Shown: positions 1-11,983 of the stretch, one piece after another
Layout: every line of letters begins with the position of its first letter
Position numbering within the stretch: the first letter of the stretch is position 1
Source of the DNA: Misgurnus anguillicaudatus
Taxonomy: Eukaryota; Chordata; Actinopteri; Cypriniformes; Cobitidae
Reading direction: 5' to 3'
Length of the DNA: 64,000 nucleotides
Assembly (NCBI RefSeq): GCF_027580225.2
Contig: NC_073352.2
Location: forward strand, 3,288,501 to 3,352,500
Notes under the pieces: model-generated
The model's database searches: none
Told to the model about the DNA's origin: nothing
The model's input: the letters and a program-made list of their open reading frames with translations, nothing else
Translations under genes and position numbers: made by a program

Positions 1-274
1 TTCTTTCGCAGGAAAGAGCGCTGAATTGTTGAACGATGCACAGTGACACCATCTACAGCTTGTTGTTGTAGGTCTTTGGAGGTGGTCTGTGGCCTTTGCC
101 TCTTCTGGACTTAACAAGAACTGTCCCTGTGGTCTTCCATTTCCTCACTATGCTCCTTACAGTGGAAAATTATAGCTTATATCTCTGCGATAACTTATTG
201 TAGCCTTCCCCTAACCCATAATGTTGAACAATCTTTGTTTTCAGGTCATTTGAGGGTTGTTTTGAGGCCTCCAT
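1..274 (-). pseudogene. Tc1-like transposase, N-terminal fragment
   Basis: Reading leftwards from an ATG at 274-272, the minus strand gives a basic helix-turn-helix start typical of Tc1/mariner transposases (KTKIVQHYGLGEGYNKLSQ). A stop lies at 172-170. Beyond it another frame continues with Tc1-like text (RSIVRKWKTTGT, then a basic linker) to the window edge. Family knowledge: this part binds the terminal inverted repeats before cut-and-paste. The catalytic DDE half would lie left of the window, so it is unseen. The stop and frame change make it a dead copy. I am fairly sure of the family, less sure of the exact extent. Confidence 0.7.
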
Positions 275-429
275 GTTGCCACTCTTCAGAGAAGAGTCAA
301 AGAAAACAACAACTTCAATTTGAGTTTTTATCAGGTCATGCAATTTTAGCATCTTTACAATTGTTACCAATGAAATTATATATCGATTACAAAATATTGC
401 TACTTACTTATAAAGGCCTAAACTGTACC

Positions 430-600
430 TAGGCCCAGTTGCATAAAGCATCGTAAGTTTTTCCCTTAAGTATGACACTTAAGGGGTAAATTCCCCTGAA
501 CTAAGAGAATAATTTAAGGGTGTTGCATACAGTATAATCCCATTAACGGTTCTCTTAGGTAAGGGTAATTGTTAAGTGTTTCACGACAGTGACCCATGTT
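430..600. repeat. Possible MITE end with CTTAAG-rich hairpins
   Basis: The stretch opens with a GCCCAGTTGCATAAAG-type motif and holds several inverted CTTAA/TTAAG blocks (cccttaag, cacttaagggg, aatttaaggg). This looks like one end of a short inverted-repeat element. I could not find a matching second end or a duplication, so the boundaries are approximate. Confidence 0.3.
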
Positions 601-2699
601 TTCCGTTATAAAATACTATTGTTGCCATGGAGATGCAACAGAAAAAAAATAAGTTTTTTTCTGCAACAACCTGCAACCGGGAACAGAACTTCTAATATTC
701 AACCCATCACAATCCTTAAGATCACAAAACTGCGGATTGGATCTTGCCTCCATCAGATGACCTAACACACATGAAAAGATGACACCAGCCCTTGCAAGGA
801 CTTCAGACGACACCAGCGCTGGACTATTATACTGATCTATAACTCTTTCATTTCCCGAATTGTTGTCTTACATTGTGTCTTTGTGAAAAGCGATATACAA
901 ATAGATGTAAATTGAATATGTATAAGTCATCAAACACTATACGACTAGCAAAGTAATATGTTATTACAAAGCCACGAACACTTGCTGCTTCTCATGTACT
1001 CCTTTAGTCACCAGTTCTCAGATCTAATGCAGATTTAAGAGAATCTGTGTTAAAAGAGCTGATGCTACACTCTACCATATGTCCTTGTGGTAGTTAGTTG
1101 AAAAGAGAGATGTATTAGTGACTTTAAAAAAGTGAAAACAGAGCCGAATGTAAAGTGCAGAGGATTAGAGAGAAGCTGTCACTGGGGGAGGTTGGCATGT
1201 CTGTGATTGCCAGTTTCTCTCTCATTTGCAGCCTTTTTTCAGTTGTGAGCGAGAGCAGCTGTTCTTCATTACGGTGATAAGCGCTGATGTTTTGCTATAG
1301 CGTCAGCTGAGCACAGTCAGGGTCTGGGAGGGAGCAATTAGGCTGGGTTTCACAAGCGTCCCGTCCCCTGTGTGTGAAAACAGCATGAATACAGCTGAGA
1401 TCTATGGCTCTGCAGGACTGCGGAAGTCTCCTGTTTCTAAACAGTTAACCTCTAAATCCTCAACACAGAGACAGATTGTTGTTATTTAAACAGTTTTTAT
1501 TGACGATATGCTGATACAACAGTCCTTACATTCATTAAACATCAACTTTAAAGGTAATTTATTCAAACGCATAGATGATCAGGAGTTTATTACATTATAT
1601 TACAGTGTTATCAATTAATGTATCAAATAATTAATGCATTATTATTATAATTAAATTAGTTTATAAACCAGACTCATTGAATTAATCACAATCTTTTAAT
1701 CCATCAACTGCCTGTAGTTCGCTGACTGTGGAGTTACAAAAACATTCAATACTTCAAGTGTTGATTTCTAGCAAAATCTCATATTACAGAATTTAAGTAT
1801 GACTCATGGGGCTTGATGCATGCTCAAAAACTCAAAAGTATTCACACAAGTACAAAGTGTATAAATTGCTGTTTGCCTTAAATTTTTAAGTATATCAACT
1901 TATATTTAAGTATATCAACATATATTTTTGACTATAAGTTGCTGTAACTTATAAAATAAAGTTAAAATACGTTTAACTAATTAAACTTTTTTTGTACATT
2001 TTTAAGATCAACAAATAAAATTGCTTATTTTAATGAGTAATATAGAAAATGTTCCATTAAAAAAATTAAGTTAAACCAATTTGTTTGTTACAACATATTT
2101 TTACAAGTGTAAAACAAGTCATGAAAAGAAGCAATACCATTGCATACACTACAGTGAAATATTGCTTAATGGGTCAGGGGCGTAGTTTCTGGTTAATCTG
2201 AAATGCTGTTATCAAATTGATCATCAAACTTTCATTTCTACTGATATTTTGTTTTCTGTGTTATATAATATTCATCCTGCTCTCTTGACTAAGTTTATTA
2301 TCATACTGAAAGTGCAGCTGTAGATTTTAGCTTAAAACTCAAATCCAGTGAGACAGCTGAACGCCTGCCTTATGTTTTACTTTAATTCACTCCAGTCATT
2401 ATACTAAATAATAATCCAAATGGCGAAACAGATGATCTCAATCAGAGCAAAGAAGTTAATTCCTCCATTAAGCATTTTTCCTATATTTTCCAGGCTAGCA
2501 TAAATAAATTTGGACGTAGGGGAGAACCAGAGCCCTGACTACGGCTGTTTCTCAATCTGAAGGCTGTAGCCTCTGGAGGTTGCATTTGTAGGCTGTGTAC
2601 ATCATAAAGACAGAATGAACAATTAATATAAAGTTGACTATTATTCTTAGTTAATCGTAAATTGTTGTAATATGCATATGACTTGCTAATTTAATGCTC
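601..2699. other. Intergenic DNA, no gene seen
   Basis: No reading frame here is long or recognisable. Most of it is AT-rich with scattered stops. The part at about 1100-1460 is more complex and GC-richer than its surroundings and shows no repeat signature, so it may be unique sequence. I see no promoter, RNA gene or terminal repeat I would defend. Confidence 0.4.
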
Positions 2700-3960
2700 A
2701 GTTAACTGAAATAAACCAGACTTGATGACATGCAGCCTATTAGTTTTATTTTTTATTTTCATTTAGTTTTGTAATGTATTTTATATCAGTTTAGTTTCAG
2801 TTCTTTTAAGTAGTGCATAAATAGTTTTGATTTCGTTTCTATCATTACTTTTAGTTTTTATTTAGTTTTAGTATATTAGTCTTTAGCATTATATCATGGT
2901 TGTGTACATACACCTTGGGAAATTTTTTTAAATAAGTTTTTTTATTTAGTCCTGTCAATCAAAAGGCAGGACAAATACCACACCAACCAACACTCTAAAT
3001 TCTGGTTATTTAAGCTGGGTATATATAATATAAATATATAAATATACATGTTTGGTTATAAATAATCATATGCTGGGTTGTTGTTAACCCAAACATGAGT
3101 TAAAACAACCCAGCATTACATTGAAACAACCCAGCATATGTTTATTTATAGCCTAACGTGTGTTTTGTCCAATATTTTCCCAGCATTGGGTTAAAAATAA
3201 CCCAGAAAATTTAGATTGAATTAGCACATCTTACTTGTACAAACTGTGCACAACAACTGAAAATCAATGCAAAGTTTAATGTTCTGTCTATGAGTGTCCA
3301 TTTCTGTACCAGAAGACATCGTTGTACTAACAATTATTTGTTGACTTAATATCAATATATAATATTATTTGTTGATTATTCGCAAAAGCATATAAAATTT
3401 CAGATAAGTTCAGCGGACATTCTTTATCATAGCAACCAAAAAGCGTCAGCTAACACTGCCAAGCAAGCGGTCGCCGTCAGTGTTTTCAGCCATGTTTAAC
3501 ATTTAAATGCTTCCGTGTACAGTACATTGATATAATTAAACCTTCTTCAGTTATTGTAATGGTTTGCCAGCAGAAGACAGGTTGTCTTAATAAGCTAGCC
3601 GTCATACACATAACGTGACGCTGCTGTGCAGGTCAGTAGTTCTAATAGACATTCGTCTGACACCTATTGGTCATTAATGATTCAGCAACATCTGCTGAAC
3701 ATTTGCTTATGATCCAGTAATATTAGTGACTGTGTTCAACTGCTGATCCAATAACATTTAAAAAACGAAAACGCAAGTTTTGTTTTCCAAAATTTTAGTT
3801 AGTTTTAGTTAGTTTTGCAGGTCCACATTTTAGTTAGTTTTAGTTTTTTTTAGAAACCTTCGTTTTTATTTTATTTCAGTTAACTAAAATGTTTTTTCAC
3901 TAATAGTTTCAGTTTTCGTTATAGTTTTCGTTTACTATAATAACCCTGGTCCTAAATCTC
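2700..3960. repeat. Dispersed repeat pieces (TTTTAGTTTT and AACCCAGC types)
   Basis: Both ends carry runs of TTTTAGTTTT-like sequence (2740-2880 and 3770-3950). The right end finishes in a sharp border reading TTTACTATAATAACCCTGG. At about 3060-3200 there is a set of inverted AACCCAGC / GCTGGGTT motifs, a foldback pattern. This resembles old DNA-transposon debris. No coding capacity is visible. Confidence 0.4.
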
Positions 3961-4684
3961 TAAAATGCTTTCGGAGGCAGCATTCCAAGGCATGAAGGCA
4001 TCAAGACACATCTGAATCCAATGTTTGGATCACAAATTTAGTGTAAATAAGGTTATATTATCACTTTTTACACATTTTCATTGCATTGTTAGTGAGAAAT
4101 GAGTATTATAGTTTTCAAATGTGGGATTAATTCTGTTGCCTATGAATACTGTCCGAATGAGTTTCCCAGGGCTGCCTTCATGCCACCAAATTAATTCACT
4201 TATAGCCAACAAGTCAGCTGCCTAAGGATTCGGGTGCAGCCTATGACAGCATGTTCAGCTTGCAACCCTTGACAGAGCTGCAAGATATCATGCTAATTTG
4301 TGATCGTTTCCCACGTTTCAAAAAGCTTTTTCGAGCATGAAAAGTAAATTTCTGAAGTTGTGTTTCTGGTTTCATGTGTTACATTTTTGACCAATCTACA
4401 GGTTATTTAGTGCTCTAACACATCCTGAAGTTTGACTTCTCAGAGTTTTTCAAAATAAAAATAAATTGACTATAAATGTCAGGAGTTCCTGTTGGGACGA
4501 AAGCAATTGTTACTTTTGTCCCGCTGCTAATACTGTTGCATATTGTCCATACTGTTGAAAAATGTTTTATTTTCAACAATTCAAGTTTGTAGTGTCGGTT
4601 GAAAGTGAATTTTGTGTAGTAAAAGTGTAATTTTATAATTTTTATATGTTTGCAGTTACATGCTAACAAGGTCATAGTCAGGTA
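3961..4684. other. Intergenic DNA, nothing recognised
   Basis: AT-rich sequence without a supported gene, RNA or terminal repeat. It separates the repeat debris on its left from the element that begins near 4685. Confidence 0.3.
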
Positions 4685-5368
4685 CAGAGGCGATTCTAGG
4701 GTTAGAGCTTTAGGGGTGCTGAGCACCCAATGAGCTCCGCTGCCACCACCCGCTCTTTTTTCCTACAAAAAACAATAATATATCTATTGTAAAATAGCTA
4801 TCATTTTAACATTGGTTCAACTAACTCCAAAATAAAGATTTTTTTGGAGACCTTTCAGGCATGAAAATGGGTCAGGGGTGAAAAAGATGAGAAGAATATT
4901 ACCCCTCTAGGGTCCGGGAGCATGCTCCCCCTTAGAATTTTTTTAAAATTACATATTTTAAAGCATCAATCTGGTGAGTTTTCAGATGCATTTTTTGCCA
5001 ACCTTTTTATTTCTAATTAATGGTGAGCTAGCACATTTTTGCCATTAATGCCATATTAAAGTCTCAAGACAAAAGGTGGGCTACACCAGCAGTGTGGGTA
5101 TGGTTTTATGTGAATATACAGTGTGTCGTTTGCCTTTGTCAAAATGACAAATCTCCTAATTTATAACTTTTATGCCTACAACATATTGTAGGTTTGTTCA
5201 TTGTTTGTTAATTTGCAGCTTTTCTTTTAACAGTCCTTTAATTGAACCATTACCTTTACTATATGTCTAAAACAAAACACTTGTGACTCCTGCACTAAGG
5301 GTAAAAAACGTTATCACCTTCATATTAGTACGGCGCCCTTCTGGTCACCCCCTGGAAAAAAGAAAACA

Positions 5369-5605
5369 ATCCGCGATCACGGCCCTGCAACTCGTCCCCT
5401 CAGTTCACAAACCGTACCCACGGATCACCAAACGGCTCCCTCAGTTCCACAAACCGTGCGCTCGGACCAACAAACCGCACGCACGAGTCAACAATCCGCG
5501 CTCCCAGACCTGCAATCCGCACCCTCAGTCCCTGCAATCCGCACCCACGAACCTACAAACCGCGCGCACGCTTCCGCAATCTGTTCCCACAGCCCCGCCA
5601 ACTGG
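5369..5605 (+). repeat. Minisatellite, about 21-bp unit, left arm
   Basis: About a dozen imperfect units of 20-22 bases share a core like ACAAACCGNNCNCACG or CAATCCGCNC. The period of three codons times seven keeps two frames open, which explains proline-rich open frames here. I regard those as by-products, not genes. The mirror copy lies at about 7830-8070. Confidence 0.7.
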
Positions 5606-7829
5606 ACTTGCAGCCCCTCCCCCATTCCAGAAATCGCCACTCATTATCACTCATTCTTTCCAAGTTTGCCACCAATGTTTGATATTTTCGGAAATCAACA
5701 AAGTTTAAACCGTGTTATGCTGCTCTACACGTTCCCAACTGGAAACGTGCTCCAACATTTACGAAATATTTTAATCGGATGCTACAGTAAACAGATATCT
5801 TTGTGTAAAATCAACATGTTATTTAGATTTATTCATCAAATAAAATAAATATTTAACCAACAAATGATTTCTACATATCCTTAATATTTTAATCAATATA
5901 TTTGAGAATGCCACACTTAGGCTTGCTATATATTTTCGTTTTTAATTGCTCATTTCAAATTCATATTTTATGTATTTAACATCAGCTTATTAGGTAAGAT
6001 TAAAAGATTATTAAGAGCTGCACAATCACACACATACAAGTTTTATATACATATAATTCCCAATTATTGTAAATCAATATTATTATATCTGATTATCAAT
6101 ATATTTGAGAATTTCACACTTAAATATTTACACGTTTTAAAACTTATAATAATAATTGCTCATTTAAAATTTATATTTTATGTATTTAACATCAACATAA
6201 CATCGACAATCAAACATTTTTACATTGTAGCCTATTATTTGAGTAAATATAGGCAAACAAAGTAGATAAGGTGTTAATTTAAAAATCAACAAAGCAAACG
6301 GGTTTTATTCAGCAGCAGATGAAATTGCGTCTTTTGCAGACAATAAACATCTCCGAATCTCCTCAAAAATCCTGGTAAGTGTGGAGTATGAGTAATTACA
6401 TTTAAAATATAGGTGCAGGATTCTGCTGATCCACCTGTCTGGAATTAAGAAGTGATTCTGCAACCTCTCAGAGTTTATTCAGCTCATTGTATTTGTAACA
6501 TGTACTGTTTGGCATTTTTGGAGTTTCATGATGACTGTAGAGTTATGTCATGTGTAAATAAATGTTCAATAAAATAATTGTGTACAATTGCTTTGTTCAT
6601 CGTTCATAAAGGATGGTATGAAATAAATTCACTTTACATTAAGTAAATTCAACTCATTTTTTATTTAAATAAAATTCATAAAAAACAGCTACATATACTT
6701 AACATTTGCAATTACTTATTTTTACTCAATTTTATTTTTAATAGGAAATCAATTTAATTATTGTTAATACCAGATTTAAAGCTTTCAAATTTACTCAGTA
6801 TTTGTAAGTATAAAATGTTTTACCAAAAATTGAATAAATCATAGTAAATGTTTTACAGAGTGTGGCTCATATACCCGCTCATTGTGCATTAAAAATATGA
6901 CCAGAAATTGATTCTTTTACACACATTTCAAAGAGCACAGCTATTTTAACACTTTGTGACCTAAATAAATACGTACAATACAAATAGTCACGATTATTCT
7001 AGCAGTATTTGCACAGAAAGCTGTTACCCAGTTAATATAACAGTATAACTTCAAGTATTCAGATAAAAAAACTTTACGCAAGGACAAAGACAATATTTAA
7101 TTAACAAAGTACAAATTTTAAGTTTAAATATTAATAAACTCCAAACTTATCTGGGTTTTTTAAAGAGTTTCTCTCATGTTTGTCATCCCAGAAGTTTCCT
7201 TTGATGATTATTTTCTCATTGATCCTTAAATTAACATGTGATCTACTTAATTTCTAACTACTTTTTTGCTTACATTAGCTCAGATAATAAACATAATGTA
7301 AAAATGTTTCACCAAAAAATTAAGTAAATCATAATAAAAGTTTGGCATGAAGTTGATGTTAAATGCAAATAATATTGATTTACAATAATTAAGAATTATA
7401 GGTATATAAAACTTATATGTTTATAATTGTGCAGCTCTTAATAATCTTTTAATTTTACCTAATAAGTTGATGTTAAATACATAAAATATGAATTTGAAAT
7501 GAGCAATTAAAAACGAAAATATATAGCAAGCCTATTGATTAAAATATATAGGATATGTAGAAATCATTTGTTAGTTAAATACTTATTTTATTTGATGAAT
7601 AAATCTAAATAACATGTTAATTTTACACAAAGATATCTGTTTACTGTAGCATCCGATTAAAATATTTCGTAAATATTAAAGCACGTTTCCAGTTAGGAAC
7701 GTATAAAACAGCTTAACACGGTTTAAACTTTATTAATTTCCGAAAATATCAAACATTAATAGGAAACTTGGAAAGAATGAATAAGAATGAATAGCGATTT
7801 CTAAAATGAGGGAGGGGCTACAAATCCAG

Positions 7830-8070
7830 TTAGCAAAACTGTGAGAACAGATTGCAAAAGCGTGCGCACGGTTTATAAATTCGTGGGTACGGATTGCAAA
7901 AACTGATGGTACGGTTTACAAATCTAAGAGCACGGATTGTTAACTCGTGCGTACGGTTTATTAATCCGAGCGCACGGTTTGTAAAACTGAGGGAACAGTT
8001 TAATAATCCGTGAGTACGGTTTATAAACTGAGGGGACGAATTACAAAACCGTGATCACGGATTGTTTTCT
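7830..8070 (-). repeat. Minisatellite, right-arm mirror copy
   Basis: This is the inverted partner of the repeat at 5369-5605, unit for unit. Where the left arm has C between the conserved cores, this arm (read in reverse complement) nearly always has T. Unlike the left copy it has no long open frame. Confidence 0.7.
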
Positions 8071-8967
8071 TTTTTCCAGGGGGTGACCAGAAGGGCTCCG
8101 TATATTAGTCTACATATGACAAACTAAAAAAATATTTATTGTCTAGTTTGATAGTCAGACAGTTAGTGATTTCACACATAACTTACCGGTAGCCTACTGG
8201 TGGTATACAGTGATATGTAGTTTGTTTTCACTCTGTTCCAAACGCCATGTTTTCATGACGACTGACCAAAAAAGACGCACGTGATGTCATGTTTACATAA
8301 CTCCCGATTGTTAAAATAAGTCTCAAATTAACGATAAATCATACAATAAACTTTAACAACGGAGACACACGTATGCAACTACCCACTGAGACGCACTGCA
8401 TGCGTCTTGCGGAAGAACATTGTAACCGGCGCTACTTCTCTCCGTTTAAGTCTATGGACGAGTCACCCAGGTACTGTGCTACTCCGCAGCGCGCGGGTAA
8501 CCGCCGGACTTAAATAATCCGAAAATAAACACTTATTATACGTGTACCATGGTGATTAATTATAAGACAAAAACACGACTTGAAAGATTGATTCGCGATG
8601 TACTCGCTCATTATTAACATAACGTAAACATTTTGTAAGATTTGAACAAAAAAGTTGCATCACAACACTTAACTGATTCTCACTCTGCGTGTGTTTCACG
8701 CTGAATGACGGTTGAGCCAAGCGATGCAGGTACAGAGAAGTAGGAGAAGAGGATGACACCATTTGCTAAGCGGGGAGGTTTTCATTTTCTACCTTATTAT
8801 ACATTTTAAACCACAAACTACGGAGTATGTTTTGGACATTATTTAACCTGGTCAAAGACGAACGAACATTTTAGAATAATTAAATTTCTTGCCCCAAGTT
8901 TTAGGGGTGCTGAGCTCCTTTTTAGGGGTGCTGAAGCACCCCTAAAAAGGGGCTAGCCTCGCCCCTA

Positions 8968-9190
8968 TATTTAATAAAATCACACAAGTAACACACAAAA
9001 AAAACCTATCTTTTACTGTTGTGGTACTTTTCTTCCAGCTGGCAAATCGCTACTTATGTTCAAAGTGAAAATATACTGAAGTTGTTTTACATTTGTTCAA
9101 AATTCCACCTGGTATTGATAGACCACAGTTTACCACAGCAAAAATATATCCCTGTCTAAAACAATAGCTTTTAAAATTAAATAAAAAAAG
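8968..9190. other. Short AT-rich spacer
   Basis: Sequence between two transposons, without a recognisable feature. Confidence 0.3.
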
Positions 9191-11983
9191 GTAGATGAGA
9201 CTGGGGTTGGTTGTCACAATTTTTACTCATGCATGAATTGCTCATCTTCAAAAAAATCTTTCAGCAGTAATTCCTACATGAAATGAAACTTTGGAGTCTT
9301 GGCTTTAAATGTGTATACGTTTTACGTTTAGACTGTATTGTAACAGGAAGTAATTAACCATCAAAGACACTCTGACACAATAACCCCATTCACACAGACC
9401 TCTGGTCCCAGAAAATACCCGTAAAATTGCCAGACAAGCGTCTGTGTGAACAAAACTCGTTCCGTTAATCTTCTGGGATCGTTGCCGGAAAGAGGACCTA
9501 GTAAGATACGTGGGTAACCCTCTGTGTGAACAAGAATGCCGTAAAGGGCGTGTCGAAGTGAGGACGCGCGCGTCATCATCACAACACAAGTTATGGTTCA
9601 GCTCCTTACAACGAGTGATAACATGCATATAAAAATTCACCACGAGAAATGTTGCAAACTAGATTGAAGCAGTTATCAGAAAAAGATATATGAGACGCAT
9701 AAACAATGACGCACGTGCCGTAGTGAGGACGCGCGTGTCATGGCAACATGAAGTTGGTTCAACTCTTTAAAATGAGGGATTTACAACATTCACTACGAGA
9801 AATGTCAGCAAACTAGACTGAAGCAGATATCAGGTAAGTTAGCTCGTTACTTACTGCGTTGAAACGGAGATCATTCAGCAGCATAAAAGAATATCGCGTC
9901 ACGTGCTCATTTGAGCTATAATAAACGAAAATACACGCATGTCATGCCAACGAGATATATTGTTCAGCTCCTCAAAATGCGGGTTTTAAATGCATATAAA
10001 CAATCACGATGAGAAATGTCTGAAAACTGTATCAAAGCAGAAATCAGGGAGCTTGTCAAATATCCACTCTGAAGCTGAGATCATTCACCAGCATAAAACT
10101 GTGCATTCACGCGCTCCTTTATAATCTTATCATAAACAAAAATGCACGCGAGTTGTTTCTGGAGAGAGAAATAATATATAATATGCAAACTTCAGACGCT
10201 GCGCGGAAGAGAGGGCGGGACTTTCAACATGTCACGTGTCTTTCCGGGACCATCAGATGCCGTGTAATCTTGGCAGTGTGAACGAACAAAAACTCTAACT
10301 ATTCCGGAAAAACCCAGGATGCATTTTACGTGTATTTTACGGAATTTCTGTGTGAAAAGGGCTAATGTGACAACCAACCCCATCACGGGGTTGGTTGTTT
10401 CTATAGAGGTTCAATAGGATTTTAGTGATACATTGGGATCTGAAAAGATAATGTGTAACTTTTTAGTTTTTTAAGCTAGAAACTGCAAATAAGTTTTAAT
10501 ATGAATACCACCCCTATGATAGTTGTCATCAATGCCCCTTATGTTTAAACAATGGGATTAAAGTGGGTGATCAGTTACTTGAATTGTCTACTGTGTTGAG
10601 AAATAAAATGAAATAATTTTTAGTGCTTAAACCTCTTTATTATTGTTTCATTATGTAAGTTGCCTAACAGCAAACAAAAACAAACAAACAGACAAACAGT
10701 CTTAAAAGGTCTACATGTCCAATACTCACATATGACAACCAACCCAGCAAGCTATGAGACAACCATCCCCAACTGACTTCTTGACAAACATGCTAAGCTA
10801 GCTGCCACACGGCTTTAACTTGATAGCTAAAAGATGACTCAAAGTAAAGTTTTAATGAGTGTGTAATAAACCCAGTTGAAGTATCAAACGCAACAAACAG
10901 TTGTCTTAAAGTCTCTTTATTTCACACAATAGATATTTAAAATGTAGACACGGGCATAGCATAGGTACGGAGATAGGGCACAAGGCACGCAGGGTTACCA
11001 AAAATTTCGCACATCAATTCATCTACACACAGTGAGTTTTAGTGTGAACACATCACACATTTGTTTTACTCAAAGGGCAGACCAACCTGCACCGGACACA
11101 GTGAACACACTTAAAGGGTATAACTGCGTCCAATATCCCCAACTCCCCTCCCACGCGAACCGCCGACCTACAACTAACAATTTATCAATACATAAATACA
11201 TAAGTTAAAATCACTTCCCTCTCCTCGGGACACCTAGACCCATCCATCAGGGGTGAAGAACACGGTCAGTAGCCAATGCGATTTGGATAGGCAGGCGTAG
11301 GCAGAGGCGGCGTCTAAAGTTCATTCATTAAAGTCCAGCCATCTCTCACCACAAGGTCTCTGTGACGAATCACACGGACGGGCGAGTAGTCCACACTCCA
11401 AAGCAATTACGCAAGATAGCGCACAAATGTCAGCCCACAGTCTTTCGAGGCAATGGTGATGCTAATAATTAATTCCCCCCTCTGACTCCACTCTCTCATA
11501 TTTTCAAAACTAACTAACTAACTAACTAACTATCTTCATCTCCGGAGGACCTATTGTCCCCGAGAGACAGCAAACGTACCCCACAAAGAAATCACCACCT
11601 CGACACGCTCGCTCTCCTCTCTGCCTCTTTTAAAACCTTCGTCTTTCCACTGCGTCCCCAGGTGCATGCAATCAGAATAATTATGTCAACGCAGAGTGAC
11701 GACACTCTCCAAGTGTTTTGTTTTTGAATGACTAATATCCTACAAGCTGTCAACACAAAAACAACACCAACATGAATGAAAATTTACTGTGACCCATGAA
11801 AATAAAAAAAATTTCCTCACCTCAATGTTTTGTGTCTGCTCAGCAAAATTACAAGTGCAAATGAGTAAGCTATCAAAAGCTAACAGATTGATATCAAAAT
11901 TGTACCACAGCGCCATGTAGTGTTGTCTGGAATAGGCAGTGTGACAACCAACCCGTGAGACAACCAGCCCCGGTCTCCCCTAC
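9191..11983. mobile_element. Non-autonomous element with GGTTGGTTGTC ends
   Basis: The left end reads GAGACTGGGGTTGGTTGTC. The right end, in reverse, reads GAGACCGGGGCTGGTTGTC. The GACAACCAACCC motif recurs inside, as a palindrome at 10367-10400 and again at about 10733-10780, so the unit may be composite or carry subterminal repeats. No TSD is evident. No transposase frame is present. A CTAA tetranucleotide run sits at about 11507-11532. The superfamily is unknown to me. Confidence 0.5.
9384..10364. mobile_element. Inner repeat element with CACACAG ends
   Basis: Left border CCCATTCACACAGAC pairs imperfectly with the right border CTGTGTGAAAAGGG. Between them, about three imperfect units of roughly 200 bp recur (each with a CACGAGAAATGT / CTACGAGAAATGTC-type core followed by an AAACT...GAAGCAG segment). 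A divergent, reversed piece of the same family lies at 15846-16062. No coding frame is convincing. Confidence 0.45.

Larger units (their letters stand above)
5329..8102. mobile_element. Large foldback element, arms about 750 bp
   Basis: The sequence from 5329 inwards is repeated in reverse complement ending at 8102. Pairing can be followed to about 6085 on the left and 7365 on the right, with a gap of about 20 bases missing from the right arm near 7530. Both ends are flanked by TATTAG (5323-5328 and 8103-8108), a likely TSD. The outer 500 bp of each arm carries a roughly 21-bp minisatellite. The inner arms and the 1.3 kb loop are very AT-rich and hold no gene. No transposase is present, so movement would need one supplied elsewhere. 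The family is not known to me. Confidence 0.75.
4685..8967. mobile_element. Degenerate DNA transposon around the foldback element
   Basis: The left end has AGGCGATTCTAGGG followed by TTAGGGGTGCTGAGCACC. The right end, read in reverse, has GGGGCGAGGCTAG followed by AGGGGTGCTTCAGCACC. This is an imperfect inverted pair with an extra hairpin in each end. No TSD is visible, so the borders are not exact. The interior holds the 2.8 kb foldback element plus about 1.5 kb of AT-rich sequence without a transposase. Likely an old non-autonomous element, perhaps hAT-type, but the superfamily is a guess. Confidence 0.4.

Noticed and set aside
5369..5605. CRISPR-like short regular repeats
   Set aside because: Units are imperfect, have no unique spacers of constant length, lie in an inverted arm of a eukaryotic mobile element, and no cas genes are near.
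5283..5848. Two proline-rich open frames over the left minisatellite
   Set aside because: They arise from the 21-bp repeat, are not open in the mirror arm, and resemble nothing.
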